From assembly GCA_903842755.1 (NCBI GenBank), contig CAIMNF010000265.1, positions 1 to 5,748 of the forward strand: a DNA stretch of 5,748 bases. The letters run 5' to 3'. The DNA comes from Oligoflexia bacterium (GTDB taxonomy: Bacteria > Bdellovibrionota > UBA1018 > CAIMNF01). The notes under the pieces are model-generated. The model ran no database searches. It was not told where the DNA came from and saw only the letters and a list, made by a program, of their open reading frames with translations. Below are positions 1 through 5,748 of the stretch, piece after piece (the stretch's first letter is position 1; every line of letters starts with the position of its first letter). The position numbers were made by a program, and so were the translations under genes.

Positions 1-255
1 GAGGCTTTTTTGGCCTTTGACTCGCTTCAGGGGCTCGAGCGTTTTTTGCAAGATCTTTGTACTCCTTCAGAAATTGACTCCATGGCGGATCGCCTAATGG
101 TGGCAAAGCTTTTGAAAAAGGAAATCCCTTATCGTGCCATCTATGAACAAACCGGAACCAGCACCGCTACGGTGACGCGGGTGGCGCGAGCGTTGACTTA
201 TGGAGAAGGGTATCGCGAGCTATTTGAGCGGCAAGCAAAGAGAAAGAAAATATGA
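1..255 (+). CDS. TrpR-superfamily YerC/YecD (HisR-like) DNA-binding regulator, 5'-truncated by window edge
   Basis: This is the C-terminal 84 residues of a small helix-turn-helix protein of the TrpR superfamily, YerC/YecD branch. Numbering from base 1, the family signature DLCTPSEI lies at residues 18-25, an arginine/leucine-rich helix follows at 29-40, and the helix-turn-helix lies at about 43-66, with the recognition-helix sequence TSTATVTRV at 53-61. The tail is basic (KRKK). A TTG at position 10 could be read as a start, but the frame is open to base 1 and its first codons (EAF) match the YerC consensus just before the DLCT motif without a gap. The true start is therefore upstream of the window. 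The stop overlaps the hisG start (ATGA), so the two are probably translationally coupled. From memory, YerC has been proposed as a histidine-operon regulator (HisR) in Gram-positives; that role here is inference from position. The family call is firm, the target is not. Confidence 0.87.
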   Translation, partial: EAFLAFDSLQGLERFLQDLCTPSEIDSMADRLMVAKLLKKEIPYRAIYEQTGTSTATVTRVARALTYGEGYRELFERQAKRKKI

Positions 256-1166
256 ATTTAGAATCGAGCAAGCTTCCTTCTCATCGGTTGAGACTAGCGA
301 TTCAGAAGTCAGGACGGCTGACGGAAAAATCCCTGGCCCTTTTTTTACAGTGCGGTTTGGATTTTGATCTGCGCAAAGACCGCTTGGTCAATGAATGTAA
401 AAACTTTCCGATCGATTTAATGTTGGTGCGGGACGATGATATTCCGGAATACATTTCGGACGGAGTTTGCCATCTGGGAATCGTTGGCGAAAATGTGGTC
501 GAGGAAAAATGTTTTAGTAATCCCCATAAAAACAGGGACTCTATTCTGATCGTTCGTAAAATGGGGTTCGGAAGTTGTAGGCTATCGCTTGCTGTTCCGG
601 ATAAAATGAATTTCCAAGGAGTGAAGGACTTAGAAGGAACTCGGATCGCAACGTCTTACCCCATGATTCTAAGCCAATATTTAAAGCAAGCTCGGGTGGA
701 GGCAAAAATTGTTGAACTGGCGGGTTCCGTTGAAATTGCTCCTAGTTTAAAGATTGCCGATGCAATTTGTGATTTGGTGTCCACCGGGGGAACGTTACGA
801 TCGAATGGAATGAAAGAAGTTCTCCCTATTTTTAAGAGTCAAGCAGTGTTGGTCCGGTCTGCGGCGACGTTTACCCCAGAGTTGGACCTTGCGTTCGCGC
901 GACTCCTGCAACGGATAAACGGAGTCATTCACGCCTCGGAATCAAAGTACATTATGATGAATGCGCCGACGGTTGCCTTAAAGGAAATTCGGAAGATTAT
1001 TCCTGGGATGGAGGAGCCTTCGATTATGCCTTTGGGAACGAATGGTGAGCGGATCGCGATCCACGCCGTTGCCCGAGAAACCGTGTTTTGGGAAACCATC
1101 GAGCAATTAAAAGCTGTTGGTGCGACGTCTATTTTAGTCCTTCCCATTGAAAAGATTATTGCATGA
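252..1166 (+). CDS. hisG: ATP phosphoribosyltransferase, long form (HisG_L)
   Basis: HisG condenses ATP with PRPP to give phosphoribosyl-ATP, the committed and normally histidine-inhibited cytoplasmic step. At 304 residues it matches the long form (E. coli about 299). The N-terminal catalytic part starts with LRLAIQKSGRL (13-23). RDDDIP (60-65) and LGIVGENVVEE (75-85) are family motifs, and the PRPP-binding loop spans 169-186 (DAICDLVSTGGTL). The C-terminal ACT-like regulatory domain (about 225-304) includes SKYIMMNAPT (231-240) and ends in ATSILVLPIEK, nearly as in E. coli. Because this domain is present, no HisZ partner is needed and direct feedback by histidine is expected. The ATG start overlaps the regulator's stop by 4 bp. 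The nearby upstream sequence is only purine-rich (AAAGAGAAAGAAAA), with no clear Shine-Dalgarno site, which fits coupled initiation. The 3' end overlaps hisD in the same ATGA manner. No defects are seen. Confidence 0.98.
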   Translation: MNLESSKLPSHRLRLAIQKSGRLTEKSLALFLQCGLDFDLRKDRLVNECKNFPIDLMLVRDDDIPEYISDGVCHLGIVGENVVEEKCFSNPHKNRDSILIVRKMGFGSCRLSLAVPDKMNFQGVKDLEGTRIATSYPMILSQYLKQARVEAKIVELAGSVEIAPSLKIADAICDLVSTGGTLRSNGMKEVLPIFKSQAVLVRSAATFTPELDLAFARLLQRINGVIHASESKYIMMNAPTVALKEIRKIIPGMEEPSIMPLGTNGERIAIHAVARETVFWETIEQLKAVGATSILVLPIEKIIA

Positions 1167-2467
1167 AGATCGAGAACGTTCGGTGGAAAGATCTGACCCG
1201 CGCCCAACAGCTCGAACTGTTGAAGCGGCCTGTAAATCAGAGCGATGGGGACTTTTCCAAAAAAGTGGAAATGATCATTGCGGAAGTAAGGCAGAGCGGA
1301 GACGCAGCGTTGATCGCGCTTACGGAAAAATTAGATCGTGTTGCGCTAACACAAGTGCGAGTAACGGAATCTGAAAGAGCTGCGGCTTTGACTCAAGTTG
1401 ATCCGGAGTTAATGAAGGCTATTCGCGATGCGATTCGGCGAATTACGGTATTTCATGAAGCACAATTGCCTTGTCCCATCGATCTTGAAACTTCGGCCGG
1501 TGTACGGTGCGAGCGAAAATTTTTTCCGATTGAACGGGTAGGGCTGTATATTCCTGGCGGTACGGCTCCATTACCTTCTACGGTGATGATGTTAGGAGTG
1601 CCTTCGCGGATTGCGGGGTGTTCGCTCCGCGTGCTGGCAACGCCGCCGCAAGCGGATGGTTCAATCAATTCGACCATTTTGGCTACTGCTCACGAACTAG
1701 GGATTACTGAAATTTATAAAATGGGGGGAGCCCAGGCCATTGCCGCCCTCGCCTATGGAACTCAGTCCGTACCGAAAGTAGATAAAATCTATGGCCCTGG
1801 AAATGCGTGGGTGACGGAAGCTAAGCTCCAAGTGTCTCAGGACCCAAGCGGTGCCGCATGTGATTTGCCCGCGGGCCCTTCGGAAGTGTTGGTCATTGCG
1901 GATCATGACGCAAATCCGGGCTTTGTCGCGTCTGACCTGCTTTCCCAGGCGGAACATGGGGTCGACTCGCAGGTGATTTTGATTTCAACAAGCGCGCCAG
2001 TTTTAAAACAAGTCCAGGTAGAATTAGCAGCGCAACTGGCCCATTTGCCTCGAAGCAAAATTGCGGCTTTGGCTTTAGAAAAAAGCGTCTTGATTGAAGT
2101 AGAGACGCTGAAGCAGGCCATGGATATTAGTAACGAGTACGCACCCGAACATTTAATCCTTCAGGTTCAACAGGCCAGGGAATACAGCAAAGGTGTTCGG
2201 CATGCGGGATCGGTCTTTTTGGGGGCTTGGACGCCAGAGTCGGTGGGTGACTATGCCAGTGGCACCAATCACGTGCTTCCGACGTACGGTTTTGCGCGTT
2301 CATACAGCGGGCTTTCCACGGAGAGCTTTATGAAGGCCATTTCGTTTCAAGAGTTAAGTGAGCATGGGTTACGTGACCTTGGTCCGACGGTAGAGAGAAT
2401 TGCGGAAGCAGAATTTTTAGACGCCCACAAACGTGCCGTTTCGATCCGCTTAAAGGGGCTGCAATGA
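1163..2467 (+). CDS. hisD: Histidinol dehydrogenase
   Basis: HisD carries out the last two steps, oxidising L-histidinol through histidinal to L-histidine with two NAD+, as a zinc-dependent homodimer in the cytosol. The protein is 434 residues, the usual size. Motifs in order are YIPGGTAPLPSTVMM (129-143), YKMGGAQAIAALAYGT (185-200), IYGPGNAWVTEAK (209-221), DLPAGPSEVLVIAD (234-247), SQAEHG (261-266), NEYAPEHL (324-331) and GDYASGTNHVLPT (362-374). By alignment to E. coli HisD, with a constant offset of three, the zinc ligands are Q262, H265, D363 and H422, and the catalytic pair is E329-H330. All are present. Start and stop both sit in ATGA overlaps, with hisG upstream and hisC downstream, indicating translational coupling. 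No strong Shine-Dalgarno site precedes the start. The gene appears complete and functional. Confidence 0.98.
   Translation: MKIENVRWKDLTRAQQLELLKRPVNQSDGDFSKKVEMIIAEVRQSGDAALIALTEKLDRVALTQVRVTESERAAALTQVDPELMKAIRDAIRRITVFHEAQLPCPIDLETSAGVRCERKFFPIERVGLYIPGGTAPLPSTVMMLGVPSRIAGCSLRVLATPPQADGSINSTILATAHELGITEIYKMGGAQAIAALAYGTQSVPKVDKIYGPGNAWVTEAKLQVSQDPSGAACDLPAGPSEVLVIADHDANPGFVASDLLSQAEHGVDSQVILISTSAPVLKQVQVELAAQLAHLPRSKIAALALEKSVLIEVETLKQAMDISNEYAPEHLILQVQQAREYSKGVRHAGSVFLGAWTPESVGDYASGTNHVLPTYGFARSYSGLSTESFMKAISFQELSEHGLRDLGPTVERIAEAEFLDAHKRAVSIRLKGLQ
2453..2456 (+). promoter_or_regulatory. Probable Shine-Dalgarno site for hisC
   Basis: AAGG, inside a longer AAAGGGG run at the end of hisD, lies 7 nt before the hisC ATG. 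It is the only one of the three ATGA-overlap junctions with a recognisable Shine-Dalgarno sequence, so hisC may both be coupled to hisD and recruit ribosomes itself. The call rests on sequence match and spacing only. Confidence 0.55.
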
Positions 2468-3546
2468 GTTCGATTCTTCGCTTAGCCCGTTCTGAAGTTT
2501 TGCAGATGAAAGCCTATGAATCGGCACGCAGTCTGACGCAAGCCATGCCTGGCGAACGGCCGCTCATTTTTTTGGACGCAAATGAATCTCCCGAATCTCC
2601 GATTAGCCTTTCGCATGCAAATCGATACCCAGAGCCACAGCCCAAGGTTCTGGTCGATCGGTTTTGTGAGCTTTATGGCGTAAAACCCAAAGAGGTCGTC
2701 GTTGGCCGAGGATCGGACGAAGCCATTGATCTCATTGTCCGTGTTTTTTGTCGTGCAGGGGTCGATCAAATTCTGATTTGCCCTCCGACTTACGGCATGT
2801 ATGAAATTAGCGCCGAGATTCAGGGTGCCGGAATTACGCGGGTTCCGATGGTTCTAGGGCGTGAGCAATCGTATTTGGACGAGGAAGCGATTCGCCGGAA
2901 CTTAGGTAAGGGAGTGAAAGTCATCTTTATTTGTTCGCCCAATAACCCTACGGGCACGGTTTTTTCGCGGGAGTCCTTGAAGCGAATCTGTAAGAGTGCA
3001 GAAGATCAAGCCATCGTTGTCGTCGATGAAGCTTATGGCGAGTTTTCTAAAGACGAAAGCATGATCTCTGAACTAAAGAATTTTCCGAACCTCATTGTGC
3101 TCCGGACTCTTTCAAAAGCATGGGCAGTTGCCGGACTGCGGTGCGGAGTTGCGCTGGCGCAGGAGCCTTTGATTTCGCTGCTCCAAAAAGTTCGAGCCCC
3201 CTATCCAATTCCTTTGCCCGTGATTGAGCAGGTTTTAGAAGCGACCGATTCAAACCATTTTGCGCGTTTGCAGGAGCGTTTGGCAGGGGTTGCAAGTGAG
3301 CGAGGGCGTTTGGTGGCGGAACTGAGTAGGTTGCCCCAAGTGAAATGGATTTATCCTTCGGGTACGAACTTTATTTTAGCTTGTTTTCACCGCCCGGCTG
3401 AAATCTTGAATGCGGTAAAAGAAGAGGGTCTGGTCTTGAGGGACCGAAGCCAAGTGCAGGGGCTTGAGGGGTGTATTCGAATTACCTTGGGCACCGAAAC
3501 TCAAAACAATCAAGTTTTAGACGCAATTCGAAAAGTCAAGGTGTGA
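2464..3546 (+). CDS. hisC: Histidinol-phosphate aminotransferase (PLP, fold type I)
   Basis: HisC transfers an amino group from glutamate to imidazole acetol phosphate, giving L-histidinol phosphate. The 360-residue length is typical. The N-terminal segment LDANESP (37-43) and NRYPEPQP (53-60, with substrate-region Y55) are HisC hallmarks. The PLP site includes SPNNPTG (158-164, N161 contacting the cofactor), DEAYGEF (188-194, D188 and Y191), and TLSKAWAVAGLRCG (215-228) with the Schiff-base lysine K218 and phosphate-binding R226. IRITLG near the C-terminus carries R339, matching the substrate-carboxylate arginine. Other class I/II aminotransferases share this fold, but the N-terminal motifs and the position between hisD and hisB make HisC secure. 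The ATG overlaps the hisD stop (ATGA) and is also preceded by a plausible Shine-Dalgarno sequence. The stop codon is part of the hisB ribosome-binding site. Confidence 0.97.
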   Translation: MSSILRLARSEVLQMKAYESARSLTQAMPGERPLIFLDANESPESPISLSHANRYPEPQPKVLVDRFCELYGVKPKEVVVGRGSDEAIDLIVRVFCRAGVDQILICPPTYGMYEISAEIQGAGITRVPMVLGREQSYLDEEAIRRNLGKGVKVIFICSPNNPTGTVFSRESLKRICKSAEDQAIVVVDEAYGEFSKDESMISELKNFPNLIVLRTLSKAWAVAGLRCGVALAQEPLISLLQKVRAPYPIPLPVIEQVLEATDSNHFARLQERLAGVASERGRLVAELSRLPQVKWIYPSGTNFILACFHRPAEILNAVKEEGLVLRDRSQVQGLEGCIRITLGTETQNNQVLDAIRKVKV

Positions 3547-3548
3547 GG
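3545..3548 (+). promoter_or_regulatory. Shine-Dalgarno site for hisB, overlapping the hisC stop codon
   Basis: GAGG begins at the second base of the hisC TGA stop codon and ends 7 nt before the hisB ATG. This spacing supports the 3556 start. Ribosomes terminating on hisC would sit over this site, so direct re-initiation on hisB is likely (inference). Confidence 0.75.
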
Positions 3549-3555
3549 TTAAACC

Positions 3556-4647
3556 ATGAGTAAGCGGTATCTTTTTATTGATCGAGACGGAACCTTGATT
3601 CACGAACCCAGTGATTTTCAAATTGATTCGGTGGAAAAATTCAAACTCATGCCCGATTTAATTCCGTCCTTGTTAAAGTTAAAGCGTGCGGGCTTCCATT
3701 TCGTCATGATCACCAATCAAGACGGCTTAGGAACAGAGAATAATCCTCAAACCAAGTTCGATCTGATCCAAAACTTGTTGCTTCAGATTTTAGAGTCGCA
3801 AGGGATTTTTTTCGAAGCTATTTTAATTTGTCCCCATGTTGAGGCCGACCGTTGCGTTTGCCGAAAGCCAAACTTAGGCCTGGTTCGGGATTATTTAGCG
3901 AACCCGAATTGGGATCGAAAAAACTCGGCGGTAATTGGTGATCGGAAAACGGATCTAATTTTAGCGGAAAATATGGGCATACGCGGACTCCACTTGGGTA
4001 CCGAGGCAACCGCCAATTTACATTCGTGGAAATCCCTTACCGAGCTTTTACTGAACGAAGCCAGAGTGGGCCATGCCCACCGAAAAACGAAAGAGACCGA
4101 CATCCAAGTCAACGTAAAACTGGATGGCGACATTACCGCAGAAGTGAGTACTGGAATAGGATTCTTCGACCACATGCTCGAACAGCTGAGCAAGCATGGC
4201 GGATTTTCGCTTGAAGTAAAAGTCAAAGGGGATCTCCACATTGATGATCACCATACGGTGGAAGATACCGCACTGGCCATCGGAGCGGCGTTAAAAGCGG
4301 CGTTAGGGGATAAAGTGGGGATTCAGCGTTACGGATTTTATTTGCCAATGGATGATGCTTCCTCGGAAGTGAGTCTTCAGGTGGGTATTGATCTTTCTGG
4401 GAGAAGTTATTTTAAATTTGACGGACAATTTGACCGCGAGAAAGTGGGCGAACTGGCCACAGAAATGATTCCCCATTTTTTTAAAAGCTTAGCCGATGGG
4501 TTAGGGTGTAATTTGCATCTGAAAGTAGACGGTCATAATACGCACCATAAAGTAGAGGCTTCATTCAAAGCGGTGGGGCGCGCGCTCCGAATGGCGATTC
4601 AAAAAAATAGTGACGGCGGAATTCCTTCGACGAAGGGGGCATTGTGA
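3556..4647 (+). CDS. hisB: Bifunctional histidinol-phosphatase / imidazoleglycerol-phosphate dehydratase
   Basis: This is a fused HisB that carries out two non-consecutive pathway steps. The N-terminal HAD-type phosphatase (about 1-165) removes phosphate from histidinol phosphate. It shows FIDRDGT with D9 and D11, MITNQDG (51-57), a zinc-binding cluster of C92, H94, C100 and C102, then RKP with K104, and GDRKTD (128-133). The C-terminal dehydratase (about 177-363) converts imidazole glycerol phosphate to imidazole acetol phosphate. It shows FFDHML (H206), HGG (H214), DDHHTVED (H232, H233, E236), HNTHHKVEASFKA (H330, H331, E334) and the typical end PSTKGAL. At 363 residues it is slightly longer than E. 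coli HisB (355), partly from a longer interdomain linker (about 146-177). Start choice is supported by the E. coli-like N-terminus (MSKRYLFIDRDGT) and a well-spaced GAGG. The frame runs through the domain junction without interruption. Confidence 0.98.
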   Translation: MSKRYLFIDRDGTLIHEPSDFQIDSVEKFKLMPDLIPSLLKLKRAGFHFVMITNQDGLGTENNPQTKFDLIQNLLLQILESQGIFFEAILICPHVEADRCVCRKPNLGLVRDYLANPNWDRKNSAVIGDRKTDLILAENMGIRGLHLGTEATANLHSWKSLTELLLNEARVGHAHRKTKETDIQVNVKLDGDITAEVSTGIGFFDHMLEQLSKHGGFSLEVKVKGDLHIDDHHTVEDTALAIGAALKAALGDKVGIQRYGFYLPMDDASSEVSLQVGIDLSGRSYFKFDGQFDREKVGELATEMIPHFFKSLADGLGCNLHLKVDGHNTHHKVEASFKAVGRALRMAIQKNSDGGIPSTKGAL

Positions 4648-4649
4648 GG
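4646..4649 (+). promoter_or_regulatory. Shine-Dalgarno site for hisH, overlapping the hisB stop codon
   Basis: GAGG overlaps the hisB TGA stop codon and lies 8 nt before the ATG at 4658. It decides the hisH start in favour of 4658 over the upstream in-frame ATG at 4610, and over the out-of-frame ATG at 4653, which would be only 3 nt from it. It has the same design as the hisC-hisB junction. Confidence 0.75.
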
Positions 4650-4657
4650 CTTATGGT

Positions 4658-5260
4658 ATGATTTCCATCGTGAACACCGGTGTAGCGAACATTTCTTCGG
4701 TGGTTTATGCACTTGAACGCTTAGGGGTCGGGGCGCACGTGACTGACCTTCGCTCGGATATCGAACGCAGTTCGCATGTGATCATTCCGGGAGTCGGTAC
4801 CGCTTCAGCGGCGATGGCAAATTTGAAACAAAAGGGCTTGGCCCAGTGGTTGCCGGAACTGAAACAACCAGTTTTAGGGATTTGCTTGGGGATGCAGCTT
4901 TTATATGAGTTTTCGGAAGAGGGGAATGGTCCCTGTTTGGGTGTTTTTAAGGGCAGAATAAAACGGCTTTCCCCAGCAAAGCCACTGGCCATTCCGCACA
5001 TGGGATGGAACCAAGTGAAACGGTTGAAGGATTCGATTCTTTTAAAAAATATTCCAGATTCGACTCATTTTTATTTTGTGCACTCGTTCCGTGCCCCCAT
5101 CGATCCTTCAAACTTGGATACTGAAGTGGTAGCCGTTTGCGATTACGCAGAGCAAGTGCCCGCAATCATCGAATCAAAAAACTGGTTTGGAGCCCAATTT
5201 CATCCCGAGCGTTCGGGAAAAGCGGGAGAACAACTCCTTCAAAATTTCCTAGGAATATAG
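4658..5260 (+). CDS. hisH: Imidazole glycerol phosphate synthase, glutamine amidotransferase subunit
   Basis: HisH hydrolyses glutamine and channels ammonia to HisF, which forms imidazole glycerol phosphate and AICAR. From the chosen ATG it is 200 residues (E. coli 196). It is a class I glutaminase: IPGVGTA (43-49) is near the oxyanion region, GICLGMQLL (74-82) holds nucleophile C76, PHMGWN (113-118) is HisH-specific, FYFVHSF (138-144) follows, and FHPERSG (181-187) supplies H182 and E184 of the triad. The reading frame extends upstream to another ATG at 4610 inside hisB. That start would add 16 residues with no family counterpart, while MISIVNTGVANISSV from 4658 lines up with the E. coli N-terminus and has a GAGG site 8 nt upstream. 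Its required partner hisF is not in the window but is expected just after hisA. Confidence 0.97.
   Translation: MISIVNTGVANISSVVYALERLGVGAHVTDLRSDIERSSHVIIPGVGTASAAMANLKQKGLAQWLPELKQPVLGICLGMQLLYEFSEEGNGPCLGVFKGRIKRLSPAKPLAIPHMGWNQVKRLKDSILLKNIPDSTHFYFVHSFRAPIDPSNLDTEVVAVCDYAEQVPAIIESKNWFGAQFHPERSGKAGEQLLQNFLGI
5251..5254 (+). promoter_or_regulatory. Possible Shine-Dalgarno site for hisA
   Basis: AGGA in the last codons of hisH lies 10 nt before the hisA ATG, slightly longer than ideal spacing. It is the best candidate in the short hisH-hisA junction. It also forms half of a 10-bp palindrome (5246-5255), which is probably chance. Confidence 0.45.
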
Positions 5261-5264
5261 ACCA

Positions 5265-5748
5265 ATGATCATTTATCCAGCACTCGACCTTTTAGATGGC
5301 CAATGTGTAAGACTTCAAAAAGGGGACTTTGAAAAGAAAACGGTTTATTCGGATGACCCTTTTGCCCTAGTAAAATCATTTGAAGCGGCGGGGGCTACAG
5401 CGCTTCATTTGGTCGATTTATCTGGCGCGAAGGACCCTCAACAGCGACAACTGAGTTGGATCGAAAAAATTACAACAAAGTCCTCACTTCAGGTTCAAAC
5501 AGGCGGCGGGATACGCTCCACGGAAGAGATTCAGGCGCTACTGGATATTGGAGTCGATCGCGTCGTCATTGGAAGCATTTGTGTTGGGGAGCCTAGTTTA
5601 GTCGAACAGTGGTTAGAAAAATGGGGTCCAAAGCGTCTAACTTTGGCGATCGACGTGGTGAAAGAAAATTTAGATTACTGGGTAGCCATTCATGGATGGA
5701 AAACGGTGACTAAAACCAGCGCAGATGCTCTCATTCATCGTTTTGCAC
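5265..5748 (+). CDS. hisA: ProFAR isomerase (phosphoribosylformimino-AICAR-phosphate isomerase), 3'-truncated by window edge
   Basis: HisA catalyses the Amadori isomerisation of ProFAR to PRFAR on a (beta/alpha)8 barrel. The frame opens at ATG 5265, four bases after the hisH stop, and stays open to the window end, giving 161 of about 245 expected residues, roughly the first five of eight barrel units. MIIYPALDLLDGQCVRLQKGD carries catalytic base D8. HLVDLSGAKDP (48-58) and QTGGGIRS (78-85) are phosphate-site and loop motifs, DRVVIGS (98-104) follows, and LAIDV (127-131) supplies the second catalytic aspartate D130. HisF is a paralogue, but the GAKDP motif and the ALDL start (HisF has a cysteine-containing start) point to HisA, and the gene order agrees. 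The C-terminal half with its second phosphate site cannot be examined. Confidence 0.96.
   Translation, partial: MIIYPALDLLDGQCVRLQKGDFEKKTVYSDDPFALVKSFEAAGATALHLVDLSGAKDPQQRQLSWIEKITTKSSLQVQTGGGIRSTEEIQALLDIGVDRVVIGSICVGEPSLVEQWLEKWGPKRLTLAIDVVKENLDYWVAIHGWKTVTKTSADALIHRFA

Larger units (their letters stand above)
1..5748 (+). other. Histidine biosynthesis operon segment (regulator-hisGDCBH-hisA)
   Basis: All seven genes run on the same strand with overlaps of 4 bp or gaps of 10 nt or less, so a single polycistronic mRNA is very likely. No Rho-independent terminator (GC-rich hairpin followed by a T run) can be seen at any junction. The primary promoter and any attenuator must lie left of the window, since the first gene is already in progress at base 1. 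hisF and hisI or hisIE are expected to the right, by analogy with the enteric order. Confidence 0.9.

Noticed and set aside
929..1207. 92-residue - strand open frame across the hisG-hisD junction
   Set aside because: It is antisense to the conserved HisG C-terminus and HisD N-terminus, with no protein family features. It is a coding shadow.
1147..1374. 75-residue + strand open frame overlapping the start of hisD
   Set aside because: It is an alternative frame through confirmed HisD coding sequence. Its Arg/Ser-rich composition is typical of frame-shifted translation.
3891..4241. 116-residue open frame on the - strand, opposite hisB
   Set aside because: It lies entirely antisense to well-conserved HisB sequence, has no recognisable motif and reads as low-complexity Ser/Phe/Pro-rich shadow sequence.
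4705..5001. 98-residue - strand open frame opposite hisH
   Set aside because: It is fully covered by HisH catalytic motifs on the + strand and has no independent support.
5246..5255. Perfect 10-bp palindrome TTCCTAGGAA near the hisH stop codon
   Set aside because: It is short, not followed by a T run, does not extend on either side, and encodes the conserved HisH C-terminus. It is more likely chance than an operator or terminator.
1..5748. Search for a new defence, mobile or RNA system
   Set aside because: Essentially every base is accounted for by conserved histidine biosynthesis genes. There are no repeats, insertion-sequence ends, tRNA-like folds or unexplained intergenic space (largest gap 10 nt).

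Overview
The window is an almost gap-free stretch of a histidine biosynthesis operon, with every gene on the + strand: the 3' part of a TrpR-superfamily (YerC/HisR-like) regulator gene, then hisG, hisD, hisC, hisB, hisH and the 5' part of hisA. The left edge cuts the regulator gene and the right edge cuts hisA, so the promoter, any leader or attenuator, and the expected hisF and hisI(E) genes lie outside.

Organism: bacterial, with base composition close to balanced by eye. The order hisG-D-C-B-H-A, the long-form HisG (ACT-like C-terminal domain, so no HisZ needed) and the bifunctional HisB fusion all match the enteric/gammaproteobacterial type of his operon, and residue-level resemblance to the E. 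coli proteins is strong in motifs and start sites. The YerC-like gene in front is not part of the E. coli operon. YerC homologues are best known from Firmicutes but also occur elsewhere. A Gram-negative lineage with a gamma-type operon is the best guess (a gammaproteobacterium, or another group such as Bdellovibrionota or Bacteroidota that carries this operon type). The sequence alone does not settle it.

Layout: regulator (1-255), hisG (252-1166), hisD (1163-2467) and hisC (2464-3546) are joined by three successive 4-bp ATGA stop/start overlaps. hisC to hisB (3556-4647) and hisB to hisH (4658-5260) have 9- and 10-nt gaps, and in both the upstream stop codon lies inside a TGAGG Shine-Dalgarno-like site. 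hisH to hisA (5265 to the edge) has a 4-nt gap. No non-coding stretch exceeds 10 nt.

Function: HisG commits PRPP and ATP to the pathway. HisA isomerises the ProFAR intermediate. HisH supplies ammonia to (off-window) HisF to make imidazole glycerol phosphate. HisB dehydrates that product with its C-terminal domain. HisC transaminates the result, the HisB N-terminal domain removes the phosphate, and HisD oxidises histidinol to histidine. All key catalytic residues checked are present, so the genes look intact and functional. I see no RNA gene, mobile element, CRISPR array or unknown system. The most interesting point is the TrpR-like regulator translationally coupled to the operon.
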